This document shows positions 31,803 through 39,761 of a stretch of DNA of 64,000 bases, piece after piece. Origin of the DNA: an uncultured Oscillospiraceae bacterium. GTDB lineage: Bacteria > Bacillota > Clostridia > Oscillospirales > Ruminococcaceae. Location of the stretch: the NCBI GenBank assembly GCA_910584715.1, contig CAJUAN010000008.1, positions 1-64,000 on the forward strand, read 5' to 3'. Under the pieces are notes generated by a model. The model had not been told where the DNA came from, did not search any database, and was given only the letters and a program-made list of their open reading frames with translations. The translations under genes were made by a program, and so were the position numbers. Position 1 is the first letter of the stretch; each line of letters opens with the position of its first letter.

Positions 31803-32154
31803 CAACAAAACCTCCGATAAAATTACAAATAAAAACAAAAGATATAACTATAATATCACACTTTTACTAAAAATAAAAGGCAAAAATCAGACAAAAAAGC
31901 AGGCAATTTTTATGTGATTTTTTACAAAAAAGAGGTTAGTTTTTAGGTAAATATGTTATGGGTATGAATAAATATTTATATATTGGTATGCAGCGATACC
32001 AAAAAGCTTTAGTCAAAATTCTTATTTCGGCATTGAAGAAAGCTTAAGTTTTAGATGTATTGCCGAAATTTTATAATATCGTAAAAAAATATGTTGCAGC
32101 GCGGAATAATGTGGTATAATTATATAAATATTCCAATTGAAAGGAAACGTTAAA
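31803..32154. other. Divergent intergenic region
   Basis: About 350 bp, AT-rich. It holds a loose ATTTCGGCA/TGCCGAAAT stem with a long loop (about 32025-32070) and a TATAAT with extended TGG at 32112-32120 that is the probable promoter of the PHP-phosphatase gene. No small gene or riboswitch pattern was seen. Confidence 0.5.
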
Positions 32155-33003
32155 ATGAATCTTATCGACTGTCATACACACACGCAGTTTTCCGTGGATT
32201 CCGACGCAGATATTTCCGAAATGATAGAAAAAGCATGCCGCCTCGGGCTCTCGGCTTACGCCGTCACCGACCACTGCGAATGCAACCGCTGGTATTCCGA
32301 AGAACATTACCCCGACGAGGATACATACCGCTACTACGATTTCGGCAGGGATTTTGAGAACTCCGTCTCCGCCGTGACAGGGCTTAAAGAGAAATATGAC
32401 GGCAAGCTAAACCTGATATGCGGCGTTGAAATGGGACAGGCTACCCACGATTTTGAGATCGCGGAGAAAATCGTCTCCGACAGCCGCGTGGATTTTGTTA
32501 TCGGCTCCATGCACCAGTTGCCCAAAACCGAGGATTTCGCCTTTATCGAGTACGGAAAGCTGTCCCCAAAAGATATATACGGCCTTGCGGAAAGGTACTT
32601 CCTTGAAATAAACAAGCTTTGCAAGTGGGGCAAATTCGACGTTCTGGGACATCTTACCTATATTTTGAGGTACCTTAAAGGCTCTGCGGGGATAGACCTT
32701 GACATAACTCCCTTTGACGAAATTATCGCCGACAGCTTCAAGTCCCTTGTCGAAAAAGGCAAAGGCATAGAGATAAATACCAGCGGTCTGCGGCAGAAGT
32801 ACGGTGACGCTCTCCCCTCCCTGAAGTACGTCAGAATGTTCCGCGAACTGGGCGGCGAGGTGCTTTCCATAGGCTCTGACGCTCACACCGTCGCCGATCT
32901 GGGCAGTGGTATTTCCGATGGTACGGAGATTGCCAAAGCAGCGGGATTTGAGTATTTATGCTATTTTAAGGAAAGAAAACCGAACTTTATAAAAATTATA
33001 TAG
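32155..33003 (+). CDS. hisK: PHP-family phosphatase, histidinol-phosphatase type
   Basis: From ATG 32155 (AAAGGAAACG upstream) the product has 282 residues. It opens with the PHP metal site DCHTHTQFSVDSDAD and continues with VTDHCECN, GVEMGQ and a C-terminal GSDAHTVADLG. Such HisK/HisJ phosphatases remove phosphate from histidinol phosphate in histidine synthesis; other substrates are possible. It stands alone, without other his genes, before an Lrp-type regulator. Confidence 0.82.
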   Translation: MNLIDCHTHTQFSVDSDADISEMIEKACRLGLSAYAVTDHCECNRWYSEEHYPDEDTYRYYDFGRDFENSVSAVTGLKEKYDGKLNLICGVEMGQATHDFEIAEKIVSDSRVDFVIGSMHQLPKTEDFAFIEYGKLSPKDIYGLAERYFLEINKLCKWGKFDVLGHLTYILRYLKGSAGIDLDITPFDEIIADSFKSLVEKGKGIEINTSGLRQKYGDALPSLKYVRMFRELGGEVLSIGSDAHTVADLGSGISDGTEIAKAAGFEYLCYFKERKPNFIKII

Positions 33004-33029
33004 ACATTTTCATAAAAAAGTGTTATAAT
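33001..33029 (+). promoter_or_regulatory. Promoter of the Lrp-aminotransferase-ispE unit
   Basis: TAGACA (33001-33006, overlapping the preceding stop) and TATAAT (33024-33029) with a 17-bp spacer, ahead of the gene at 33103. Confidence 0.65.
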
Positions 33030-33102
33030 AAAAAATACAGTTTTAGGTAAAAGACAGCATTTTCAATTCTCTAAATTTCTATTTTCTATCGGGAGGATTA
33101 CT

Positions 33103-33579
33103 ATGGATACTCTTATAAAGCTTCTTAAACAGAACGCCAGACTTTCCTGCAAGGAACTTGCCGCCATGACGGGTATGTCAGAAGCCGACGTGGAGAAAAA
33201 AATCAAGGAATACGAGCATAACGGGATAATCAAGGGCTACTCGGCGATAGTCGCCGACGAAGCCGACGAGGACAACGTTACCGCTTTTATCGAGGTCAAG
33301 GTAACGCCCAAGGCTGACTGCGGCTTTGACGACATTGCAAAAACAATTATGATGTACGACGAGGTTGAAAGCCTTACCCTCATGTCCGGCTCTTTCGACC
33401 TCGCCATAACCATAAGCGGTACAAACTACAAAGAGATAGCTCTTTTTGTTGCGCAAAGACTGTCAACCATTGACGGAGTTATTTCCACAACCACGCACTT
33501 CACGCTGAAGCGTTACAAAGAAAAAGGCATTTTCATTGAAGATGAAGCTACCGACGAAAGGGGCTTTGTTTCTCCATGA
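33103..33579 (+). CDS. Lrp/AsnC-family transcriptional regulator
   Basis: The product has 158 residues with CGGGAGGATTACT before the ATG. An N-terminal helix-turn-helix (LLKQNARLSCKELAAMTGMS) is joined to a C-terminal RAM ligand-binding domain (about 70-145). Members sense amino acids and control their metabolism. Its stop overlaps the start of the aminotransferase gene (ATGA), so it probably controls or senses the product of that enzyme. Confidence 0.92.
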   Translation: MDTLIKLLKQNARLSCKELAAMTGMSEADVEKKIKEYEHNGIIKGYSAIVADEADEDNVTAFIEVKVTPKADCGFDDIAKTIMMYDEVESLTLMSGSFDLAITISGTNYKEIALFVAQRLSTIDGVISTTTHFTLKRYKEKGIFIEDEATDERGFVSP

Positions 33580-34751
33580 TCGACTACAGTAAAATCATTT
33601 CCGAACGGTGCAGTATTCTTAAACCCTCGGGAATACGAAAATTTTTTGATATTGCAGCTACCATGGACGGAGTAATTTCCCTCGGCGTGGGAGAACCCGA
33701 TTTCCAGACTCCATGGGCTATAAGACGTTCCGCTATTGCCGCTCTGGAAAAGGGAAAAACCGTCTATACAGCCAACGCCGGGCTTATGGAACTCAGAAAG
33801 TCCATATGCAATTACATCAAAAGAAAGCTGAATGTGGAGTATGACCCTTCAAAAGAGCTTATCGTAACAGTTGGCGGCTCGGAAGCTATCGACCTTGGCA
33901 TACGCTCGCTTGTAGACCCGGGCGACGAGGTTCTTATTGTGGAGCCCTGTTTCGTATGCTACGCGCCTATCGTAACTCTTACGGGAGGCGTTCCCGTAAC
34001 TATTGAGACAAAAGCGGAAAACGGCTTCAAGCTTACGGCTGAGGAGCTTAAAACGAAGATCACCGCTAAAACAAAGCTGCTCATACTGCCGTTCCCGAAC
34101 AATCCGACGGGAGCGATAATGACAAGAGCTGAGCTTGAGCCCATTGCCGAGGTTCTCCGTGATACAAATATTATGGTGCTGTCCGACGAGATATACGCCG
34201 AACTTACTTACGAGGGACGGCACGTTTCTATAACAGAGCTTGATGGCATGAAAGAACGTACCCTGCTTGTAAACGGCTTCTCCAAAGCGTTTGCAATGAC
34301 GGGCTGGCGGCTTGGTTATCTTGCGGGTCCAGAACCGATAGTCAGCCAAATGCTGAAAATCCATCAGTATGCGATAATGTGTTCCCCCACGGTTTCTCAA
34401 TATGCCGCTGTCGAAGCAATGAACAGCTGCGACGGAGAGGTAGTAAAAATGGTCAACGAATACAACATACGCCGCCGCTGGCTTGTTCAGGCTCTTAATG
34501 AAATAGGTCTGACTTGTTTTGAGCCTAAGGGCGCATTTTATGTGTTCCCCTCAATAAAATCAACCGGACTTTCCAGTCAAGAATTCTGTGAACAGCTTCT
34601 CTATAAGCACAATGTCGCCGTCGTCCCTGGAGACGCTTTCGGCGAATGCGGAGAGGGACATATAAGGATATCTTACGCTTATTCACTCAAGCATCTTATG
34701 GAGGCTGTGGAGCGTATATCCGAATTCCTGAACGATCTGAATAAGGTATAA
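33576..34751 (+). CDS. Class I/II pyridoxal-phosphate aminotransferase
   Basis: The product has 391 residues. It has the fold-type I pattern: GVGEPDFQTPWAIR at the substrate end, PFPNNPTGA, LSDEIYAELTYEG with the PLP-interacting Asp and Tyr, and NGFSKAFAMTGWRLGY with the lysine that binds PLP. Such AspC/Alanine-type enzymes move amino groups between amino acids and 2-oxo acids; the exact pair (aromatic, aspartate or alanine) is not decidable. It overlaps an Lrp regulator gene. Confidence 0.93.
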   Translation: MIDYSKIISERCSILKPSGIRKFFDIAATMDGVISLGVGEPDFQTPWAIRRSAIAALEKGKTVYTANAGLMELRKSICNYIKRKLNVEYDPSKELIVTVGGSEAIDLGIRSLVDPGDEVLIVEPCFVCYAPIVTLTGGVPVTIETKAENGFKLTAEELKTKITAKTKLLILPFPNNPTGAIMTRAELEPIAEVLRDTNIMVLSDEIYAELTYEGRHVSITELDGMKERTLLVNGFSKAFAMTGWRLGYLAGPEPIVSQMLKIHQYAIMCSPTVSQYAAVEAMNSCDGEVVKMVNEYNIRRRWLVQALNEIGLTCFEPKGAFYVFPSIKSTGLSSQEFCEQLLYKHNVAVVPGDAFGECGEGHIRISYAYSLKHLMEAVERISEFLNDLNKV

Positions 34752-34753
34752 TC

Positions 34754-35620
34754 ATGAAAAGAATTATAATGACTGCTCCAGCAAAAATAAATCTAATGCT
34801 TGACGTTACCGGCAAACGTGACGACGGCTACCATACTCTGGATACCGTAATGCAAAGCATATCTCTTTGCGATACTGTAGAGATTTTACGAAACAGCAGC
34901 GGAGCCATTACCGTAGACTGTACGAACAAAAGCGTTCCCTGCGGCGAGTCTGCTGAAAAAAATATTGCTTTCAAGGCAGCAATGTCTTTTTACGGATTTA
35001 CCGGTATCTCAGACATCGGACTGCACATCAGTATTGAAAAGCGTATTCCGTCTCAGGCAGGACTTGGCGGTGGAAGCGCTGACGGTGCGGCAGTTATTGC
35101 AGGAATGAATATGCTTTACGGCACAGGACTTTCTGACAGCCAACTGTGCGGTATCGGAGCAAAGGTTGGCGCAGACGTTCCCTTTTGTATAATCGGAGGA
35201 ACAAAGCTTTGCAAAGGTATAGGCGAGATAATCTCCCCCGCTCCGCCGCTCGAAGATTGCTTCATTGTTATCGGAAAAGGCGGCGTCGGAATATCAACAG
35301 CGGAAGCCTATAAAAAAATAGACCGACTGAGTCTTTCAGATGAACAGAATTCACTGATATATGACAGCACGCTTTGTTCACTGAAAAAAACATGCGGAAA
35401 CATTTTTGAAACGGTTACGGAAAACAAAAATGTGTCCAAGGTAAAAAAAATCTGCGCTGACAACGGTGCGGTGTATTCCGCAATGAGCGGAAGCGGATCG
35501 GCAGTATTCGGTTTATTCCGCGAACAAAAAGAGGCAGCAGACTGTTCTTTATGTCTTAAAGAGCAAAATTTTTTTTCCGAAGTATGCAAACCTTTGCCAT
35601 ATGGAGCAAAGTCATTATGA
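34754..35620 (+). CDS. ispE: 4-diphosphocytidyl-2-C-methyl-D-erythritol kinase
   Basis: The product has 288 residues. It is a GHMP-family kinase: APAKINLMLDVTGKRDDGYH at the start, the ATP loop GLGGGSADGAAV, and the C-terminal MSGSGSAVFGLF block. It phosphorylates an intermediate of the non-mevalonate isoprenoid pathway, which most Clostridia use. It follows the aminotransferase by 2 bp and is probably cotranscribed for convenience rather than function. Confidence 0.95.
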   Translation: MKRIIMTAPAKINLMLDVTGKRDDGYHTLDTVMQSISLCDTVEILRNSSGAITVDCTNKSVPCGESAEKNIAFKAAMSFYGFTGISDIGLHISIEKRIPSQAGLGGGSADGAAVIAGMNMLYGTGLSDSQLCGIGAKVGADVPFCIIGGTKLCKGIGEIISPAPPLEDCFIVIGKGGVGISTAEAYKKIDRLSLSDEQNSLIYDSTLCSLKKTCGNIFETVTENKNVSKVKKICADNGAVYSAMSGSGSAVFGLFREQKEAADCSLCLKEQNFFSEVCKPLPYGAKSL

Positions 35621-35812
35621 CCTGCTTAACAACCTTGTGCAAAATGACTGCTTAATTTCAAAAAAATTATAGGAAATGTAGAATAGCATTTAAAAATCCC
35701 GATAACTATTGAAATAATTTTAAAAATATATTAAAATGTAATAATGGGTGTATTATACAACTGATAAATACGGTATAATATTTAACGCTTATTTTATGAG
35801 GTGAACGAATCG
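35621..35812. other. Intergenic gap before the McrBC-like pair
   Basis: About 190 AT-rich bases. A TATAAT at 35772-35777 is a possible -10 for mcrB, but the -35 region is weak. Nothing else was seen. Confidence 0.4.
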
Positions 35813-36820
35813 ATGGGTGCAAACATCATTTTGTACGGGCCTCCGGGTACTGGTAAAACTTACAATACGGTAGCGTATGCTATTTCAATTATTTACGGTC
35901 GTCCAGTTCGGGAAGTCATGAAAGAAAACTATAACGACTTGCTTGAAAAATACCATGCTTTAAGAACTCTTTACGGTCAGATCGAATTTACTACTTTCCA
36001 CCAGTCTTTTGGATACGAGGAATTTGTAGAGGGTATTAAACCTGTATTTATTCAAGTAATGAATGAGCGAGGAGAGCGTTCACGTAAAGAAGAAATGGTT
36101 TATCGCGTAGATCAGGGCGTCTTCAGAAGATTCTGCGACGAAGCGGCTAAAAACCCCGAGGAAAAATATGTTTTCATTATCGACGAGATAAACCGCGGAA
36201 ACGTTTCCAAAATTTTCGGTGAAATGATTACTCTTATTGAGCCAACCAAACGTATCGGACAAGCGGAAGCCGCCACAGTTAAGCTTGCCTACTCGCAGGA
36301 GGCTTTCGGAGTTCCTGAAAACGTATACATAATCGGAACTATGAATACCGCTGACCGTTCTATTGCTATGCTTGACTCAGCTCTCAGGCGACGCTTTGAT
36401 TTTATCGAAATGATGCCTAATCCCGACCTGCTGGAAGGCGTCGTTGTTGACGGAGTTGATATAAAGCAGCTTATGCTGAAAATAAACAAGCGTGTGGAAA
36501 TACTCTGCGACCGTGACCACACCATTGGCCATGCGTATTTTATGCAGCTCAGGCAGCGCCCCACTCTTGCGGTTCTGGCGCATATTTTCAAAAACTCAAT
36601 TGTTCCTCTGCTTCAAGAGTACTTTTACGATGATTATGAAAAAATCCGTCTTGTCTTAGGCGACGCCAACAAAGAGGAAAACGAACAGTTTGTACGCGCA
36701 ACAGCCGTTGACTACGCACAAATTTTTGGTTCCAACGCAGAGCTTTACCTTGAAAATGATCAGGTCTACTCTATTAATAATGCCGCTTTTGCCAATATTA
36801 ATGCCTATCTGAAGATATAA
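35813..36820 (+). CDS. mcrB: McrB-like AAA+ GTPase lacking the DNA-reading domain
   Basis: From ATG 35813 (GAGG 12 bases upstream; a GTG at 35801 lies inside that site) the product has 335 residues. Walker A, YGPPGTGKTYN, begins only 8 residues in. Walker B is VFIIDEINRGNVSKIFGE, followed by the McrB-specific MNTADRSIAMLDSALRRRFDF with sensor and arginine-finger residues. The usual N-terminal methyl-DNA recognition domain (about 160 residues in E. coli McrB) is absent, so target recognition must come from McrC, another protein, or not at all. The downstream gene is mcrC. The pair is a type IV restriction-type machine by homology. Confidence 0.9.
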   Translation: MGANIILYGPPGTGKTYNTVAYAISIIYGRPVREVMKENYNDLLEKYHALRTLYGQIEFTTFHQSFGYEEFVEGIKPVFIQVMNERGERSRKEEMVYRVDQGVFRRFCDEAAKNPEEKYVFIIDEINRGNVSKIFGEMITLIEPTKRIGQAEAATVKLAYSQEAFGVPENVYIIGTMNTADRSIAMLDSALRRRFDFIEMMPNPDLLEGVVVDGVDIKQLMLKINKRVEILCDRDHTIGHAYFMQLRQRPTLAVLAHIFKNSIVPLLQEYFYDDYEKIRLVLGDANKEENEQFVRATAVDYAQIFGSNAELYLENDQVYSINNAAFANINAYLKI

Positions 36821-36830
36821 CGGTGTCAGT

Positions 36831-38042
36831 ATGAAAAAATTAAAACGCTATGTTGTAACGGAAGCTGACAGCTTCGTTAAAACCGCACTGGAGACCGACT
36901 CAGAAAATATCATTCTGTTATCGGAGCACAATTTTGAACGTCTGGACGACTTTGCTGCAAGCCGAAAATATTCTGTAATACAAAAAGTAGCTCTTGACGA
37001 TGGTCGTGAAGCGCTTCGTCCCACAAGATATGTGGGGATAATAATGCTTAAGGACGGCACTCAGATCGAGATTCTGCCTCAAATCTGCGTAAACCGTGAA
37101 GAAAATATTGTATCGTCCAAAATGCTGCTCTTGCGTATGTTGGACGGTATACGTGAAGTTCCGGTGAGAAAGGTCGACGAACGTTACTTTAAAAAAGAGC
37201 AGCTTAATCTTTTTGAAATTTTTGTCAGAATGTTTACAGACGAGGTTTTAAACGTCGTGCGAAACGGTTTGAAGCAGACCTATGTACCCTACCGAGGAAA
37301 CGAAATGTTTGTAAAGGGAAAAACGGTTTATGCCGAGCACGCCAAGAAAAATTACGCTCATAAGGAAAAATTTTTTGTTGAGTACGACATTTTCAGCGTT
37401 AACCGCGCGGAAAACCGTTTGCTGAAAAAAACTCTTGAAGTTCTTGACAAGCTGTCATCAAACGGTTTGAACAAAAAAAAGATCAGAATGCTGCTGATGT
37501 CTTTGGACGAGGTAGAAGCGTCCAAAAATCCTAAGAACGATTTTAAGCTCAGTGTTGAAGATAGAAGCATGAGCCGTTACTTCAGTGCAATGAAATGGAG
37601 TCGGCTGTTTCTTCTTGACAGGGGCAATGCGTTTTTTTCAGGCGGAAAGGTCAAATATGCAATGCTGTTCCACATGGATAAGCTTTTCAGCGCGTGTATC
37701 GCCTCAAGCCTGAGAAAGCAGCTTGACCGTGCCAACTATTATTTTGTAACGCCTGAAAAAATAAGCAATTCTATCAGCAATACAGGCATGGATAAGGAAA
37801 TGAAGCCTATCTCCGACTTCTACATAATGAACAGGGTAACAGAAAAAACAATTAATATGCGGTTCAAGTTTAAAAATTTCAGTGACTATAATGGTCCCGA
37901 GGAAAAAAATACAGTCCTTATCTTTCCCGTCACACAGGTTCTGAACACAGCTTTCAACGGTATAGGAGAAACTATGTATCTAATAGACCTCAATGATATT
38001 GATTTGAGTGTTTCAGTGCTCACGGAAACATTTTTCGTATAA
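36831..38042 (+). CDS. mcrC: McrC-like protein with a degenerate nuclease site
   Basis: The product has 403 residues. The N-terminal two thirds match McrC (stimulator of the McrB ring, with the YVVTEADSFVK start and GMSRYFSAMKWSR-like middle). The C-terminal PD-(D/E)xK region should read D-X12-D-x-K. Here Asp329 is present, but the next positions at the exact spacing are Asn342 and Arg344. E. coli McrC needs D244, D257 and K259 at this spacing to cut DNA. So cleavage is probably lost or altered while the McrB-stimulating part remains. mcrB ends 10 bp upstream. Confidence 0.85.
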   Translation: MKKLKRYVVTEADSFVKTALETDSENIILLSEHNFERLDDFAASRKYSVIQKVALDDGREALRPTRYVGIIMLKDGTQIEILPQICVNREENIVSSKMLLLRMLDGIREVPVRKVDERYFKKEQLNLFEIFVRMFTDEVLNVVRNGLKQTYVPYRGNEMFVKGKTVYAEHAKKNYAHKEKFFVEYDIFSVNRAENRLLKKTLEVLDKLSSNGLNKKKIRMLLMSLDEVEASKNPKNDFKLSVEDRSMSRYFSAMKWSRLFLLDRGNAFFSGGKVKYAMLFHMDKLFSACIASSLRKQLDRANYYFVTPEKISNSISNTGMDKEMKPISDFYIMNRVTEKTINMRFKFKNFSDYNGPEEKNTVLIFPVTQVLNTAFNGIGETMYLIDLNDIDLSVSVLTETFFV

Positions 38043-38047
38043 AATAG

Positions 38048-38089
38048 CAGCAGAGTCAACGGAAATTCCGATAACTCTGCTGTTTTTTT
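38048..38089. terminator. Terminator between mcrC and spoVM
   Basis: A CAGCAGAGT/ACTCTGCTG stem with a 17-base loop is followed by TTTTTTT on the plus strand; on the minus strand the tail is CTATTTTAT. It ends both the rightward mcrC transcript and the long leftward operon. Confidence 0.85.
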
Positions 38090-38095
38090 CATAAG

Positions 38096-38185
38096 TTATT
38101 CGTCGTCGGGTGATTTTTTTATCCCGAATACAATTCTGAAAAGACCTGAAAGAAGCTTAGGGCTTTTGATAACAACGATTTTCAT
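38096..38185 (-). CDS. spoVM: Stage V sporulation protein M
   Basis: A 29-residue gene (MKIVVIKSPKLLSGLFRIVF to DDE) with CGGGAGGTATTTCAC before the ATG. It aligns with the 26-residue Bacillus SpoVM, keeping MK, I6-K7, the conserved Pro9-Lys10, Gly14, Arg17 and Gly21. SpoVM is an amphipathic helix that recognises the convex forespore membrane and anchors the SpoIVA coat base. Bacillus places it at the same spot, after prkC-rsgA-rpe-thiN. It closes the long operon here. Such a short gene is easily missed. Confidence 0.88.
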   Translation of the reverse strand: MKIVVIKSPKLLSGLFRIVFGIKKSPDDE

Positions 38186-38241
38186 GTGAAATACCTCCCG
38201 TATTGTTTTAATACATAGTATTCCAAAAATTAAAATCGGTG

Positions 38242-38871
38242 CTATTTTTTTGAAAAAATAACCAAAACTCTTCCTTTTTCAATTTTTAGGGTACATTTTG
38301 ATGAAATAATCTCATTGCTGACTCCCAAAGGAAAGCTGTTTGTCAGCCTATAGCGATCCAAATCGTACTTTGTCCCCCTTGTGGTAACGACAGCCTCTTC
38401 GCCAAAAGAAAAAAGTGAAAAGTACATATTGTCATTTTGAGAAAATCCGTATTCCCCTGCTCCAAAAATCTCAGCAGTATCTCTTTCGCCTACAAGTATG
38501 CCTCTTCCGCCGTTGTCAACTATATATGCCAATGTCTGAATATTTGCAATGGTATGATCGAGCCGCCCGCCAAGAGAACCGGCTATCGTTATATCCTTGT
38601 ACCCTCTTGACATTGCAATTTTTACCGCCAGCATTGTGTCAGTGTCGTCCTTTTCTGCAGGAGCGGTGATAACTTCGCAGTCAGCCGGAATATCTTCGGT
38701 CAGACTGTCAAAATCTCCTACTAAAACATTTGGTATTAAACCAAACCGCCTAATTAAAGAGTACCCGCTGTCCGCCGCGATAAGATACGCGCCGGACGGC
38801 GGGACAACATTATAACTGCTGCTTACAGGCGCACCGCCGAATATCCAGCAGATTTTTTTTTCACTTGTCAC
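38242..38871 (-). CDS. thiN: Thiamine diphosphokinase
   Basis: From GTG 38871 (GGGAGTT upstream, overlapping the rsgA stop as GTGA) the product has 209 residues; an ATG 15 bases earlier lacks spacing. It has the family blocks IAADSGYSLIRRFG, VLVGDFDSL, DDTDTMLAVK and GSLGGRLDHTIANIQ. It converts thiamine directly to thiamine diphosphate, the coenzyme form. It lies between rsgA and spoVM, as in Bacillus. Confidence 0.93.
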   Translation of the reverse strand: MTSEKKICWIFGGAPVSSSYNVVPPSGAYLIAADSGYSLIRRFGLIPNVLVGDFDSLTEDIPADCEVITAPAEKDDTDTMLAVKIAMSRGYKDITIAGSLGGRLDHTIANIQTLAYIVDNGGRGILVGERDTAEIFGAGEYGFSQNDNMYFSLFSFGEEAVVTTRGTKYDLDRYRLTNSFPLGVSNEIISSKCTLKIEKGRVLVIFSKK

Positions 38872-39761
38872 TGCTTTAACTCCCATTCTTTGATTTGTCT
38901 GGCTTCTTCGTACATTTCCGCATAGCTGTTATGCCTTGAAGAAGCAATCTGTCCGCTTCTGACCGCCTCAAGAACAGCGCAGCCTTTTTCCTTGATGTGC
39001 GCACAGTCCAGAAAACGGCACTTACCCTCGTAGTTCCTGAATTCAGGAAAACAGCCTGCGAGCTCTTCTTTGCGGATAATATCGTATTTCTGAGTTTCAA
39101 ATGTGGAAAAACCGGGAGTATCTGCAATATAGCCTCCGTTTTCAAGCCTATAGAGTTCAACGCTGCGGGTAGTGTGACGTCCTCTGCCAAGCTTTTTGCT
39201 TATCTCTCCGGTTTTAATTTCCAAATTTGAGGATATATGGTTAAGCAATGTAGACTTTCCCACCCCGGTGTTCCCTGTAAAGGCAGACACCTTTCCAGTC
39301 AGCAAATCATACAGCTTCATATAGGATTCCGCGTTTTCATAGTCTATCTCGATAAGCTCTGCCCCGGAATCTTTATAGACGTCCGCAAAAAAACTGTTTT
39401 TCTGTAAGTCAATTTTGGTTACTGCAATTATACCCTTTATCCCCTTGTACTCTGCAATTGCAAGGAATTTATCAAGCAGAGTCAAATTAGGCGATGGCTC
39501 ACACGTAGAAATCACAAAAACCATGCAGTCAAGATTGGCGAGCGGAGGTCTGATAATACTGTTTTTTCTCGGAAGAATTTTGTCTACTACAGCTGTACAG
39601 CTGTCTATATCGGTCAAAATAACTCTGTCTCCAACACACGGCGAAATATTTTGCTTTCTGAAAATTCCTCTTGCTTTGCATTCAAAGACGCCCGACTCTG
39701 TTTCTGCCGTATAGAGTCCTCCGACTGCCTTTAAAAGCAAGCCTTCGATCTGACCGTTCAT
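38868..39761 (-). CDS. rsgA: Ribosome small-subunit-dependent GTPase RsgA
   Basis: From ATG 39761 (sharing bases with the prkC stop, TGATG) the product has 297 residues. An OB-fold domain is followed by a circularly permuted GTPase: TKIDLQ (G4) precedes FTGNTGVGKSTLLN (G1) and DTPGFSTFE (G3). A C-terminal zinc site CRFLDCAHIKEKGC completes it. RsgA helps mature the 30S subunit. Its place next to prkC-prpC fits with reports that PrkC phosphorylates it in Bacillus. Confidence 0.96.
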   Translation of the reverse strand: MNGQIEGLLLKAVGGLYTAETESGVFECKARGIFRKQNISPCVGDRVILTDIDSCTAVVDKILPRKNSIIRPPLANLDCMVFVISTCEPSPNLTLLDKFLAIAEYKGIKGIIAVTKIDLQKNSFFADVYKDSGAELIEIDYENAESYMKLYDLLTGKVSAFTGNTGVGKSTLLNHISSNLEIKTGEISKKLGRGRHTTRSVELYRLENGGYIADTPGFSTFETQKYDIIRKEELAGCFPEFRNYEGKCRFLDCAHIKEKGCAVLEAVRSGQIASSRHNSYAEMYEEARQIKEWELKQ

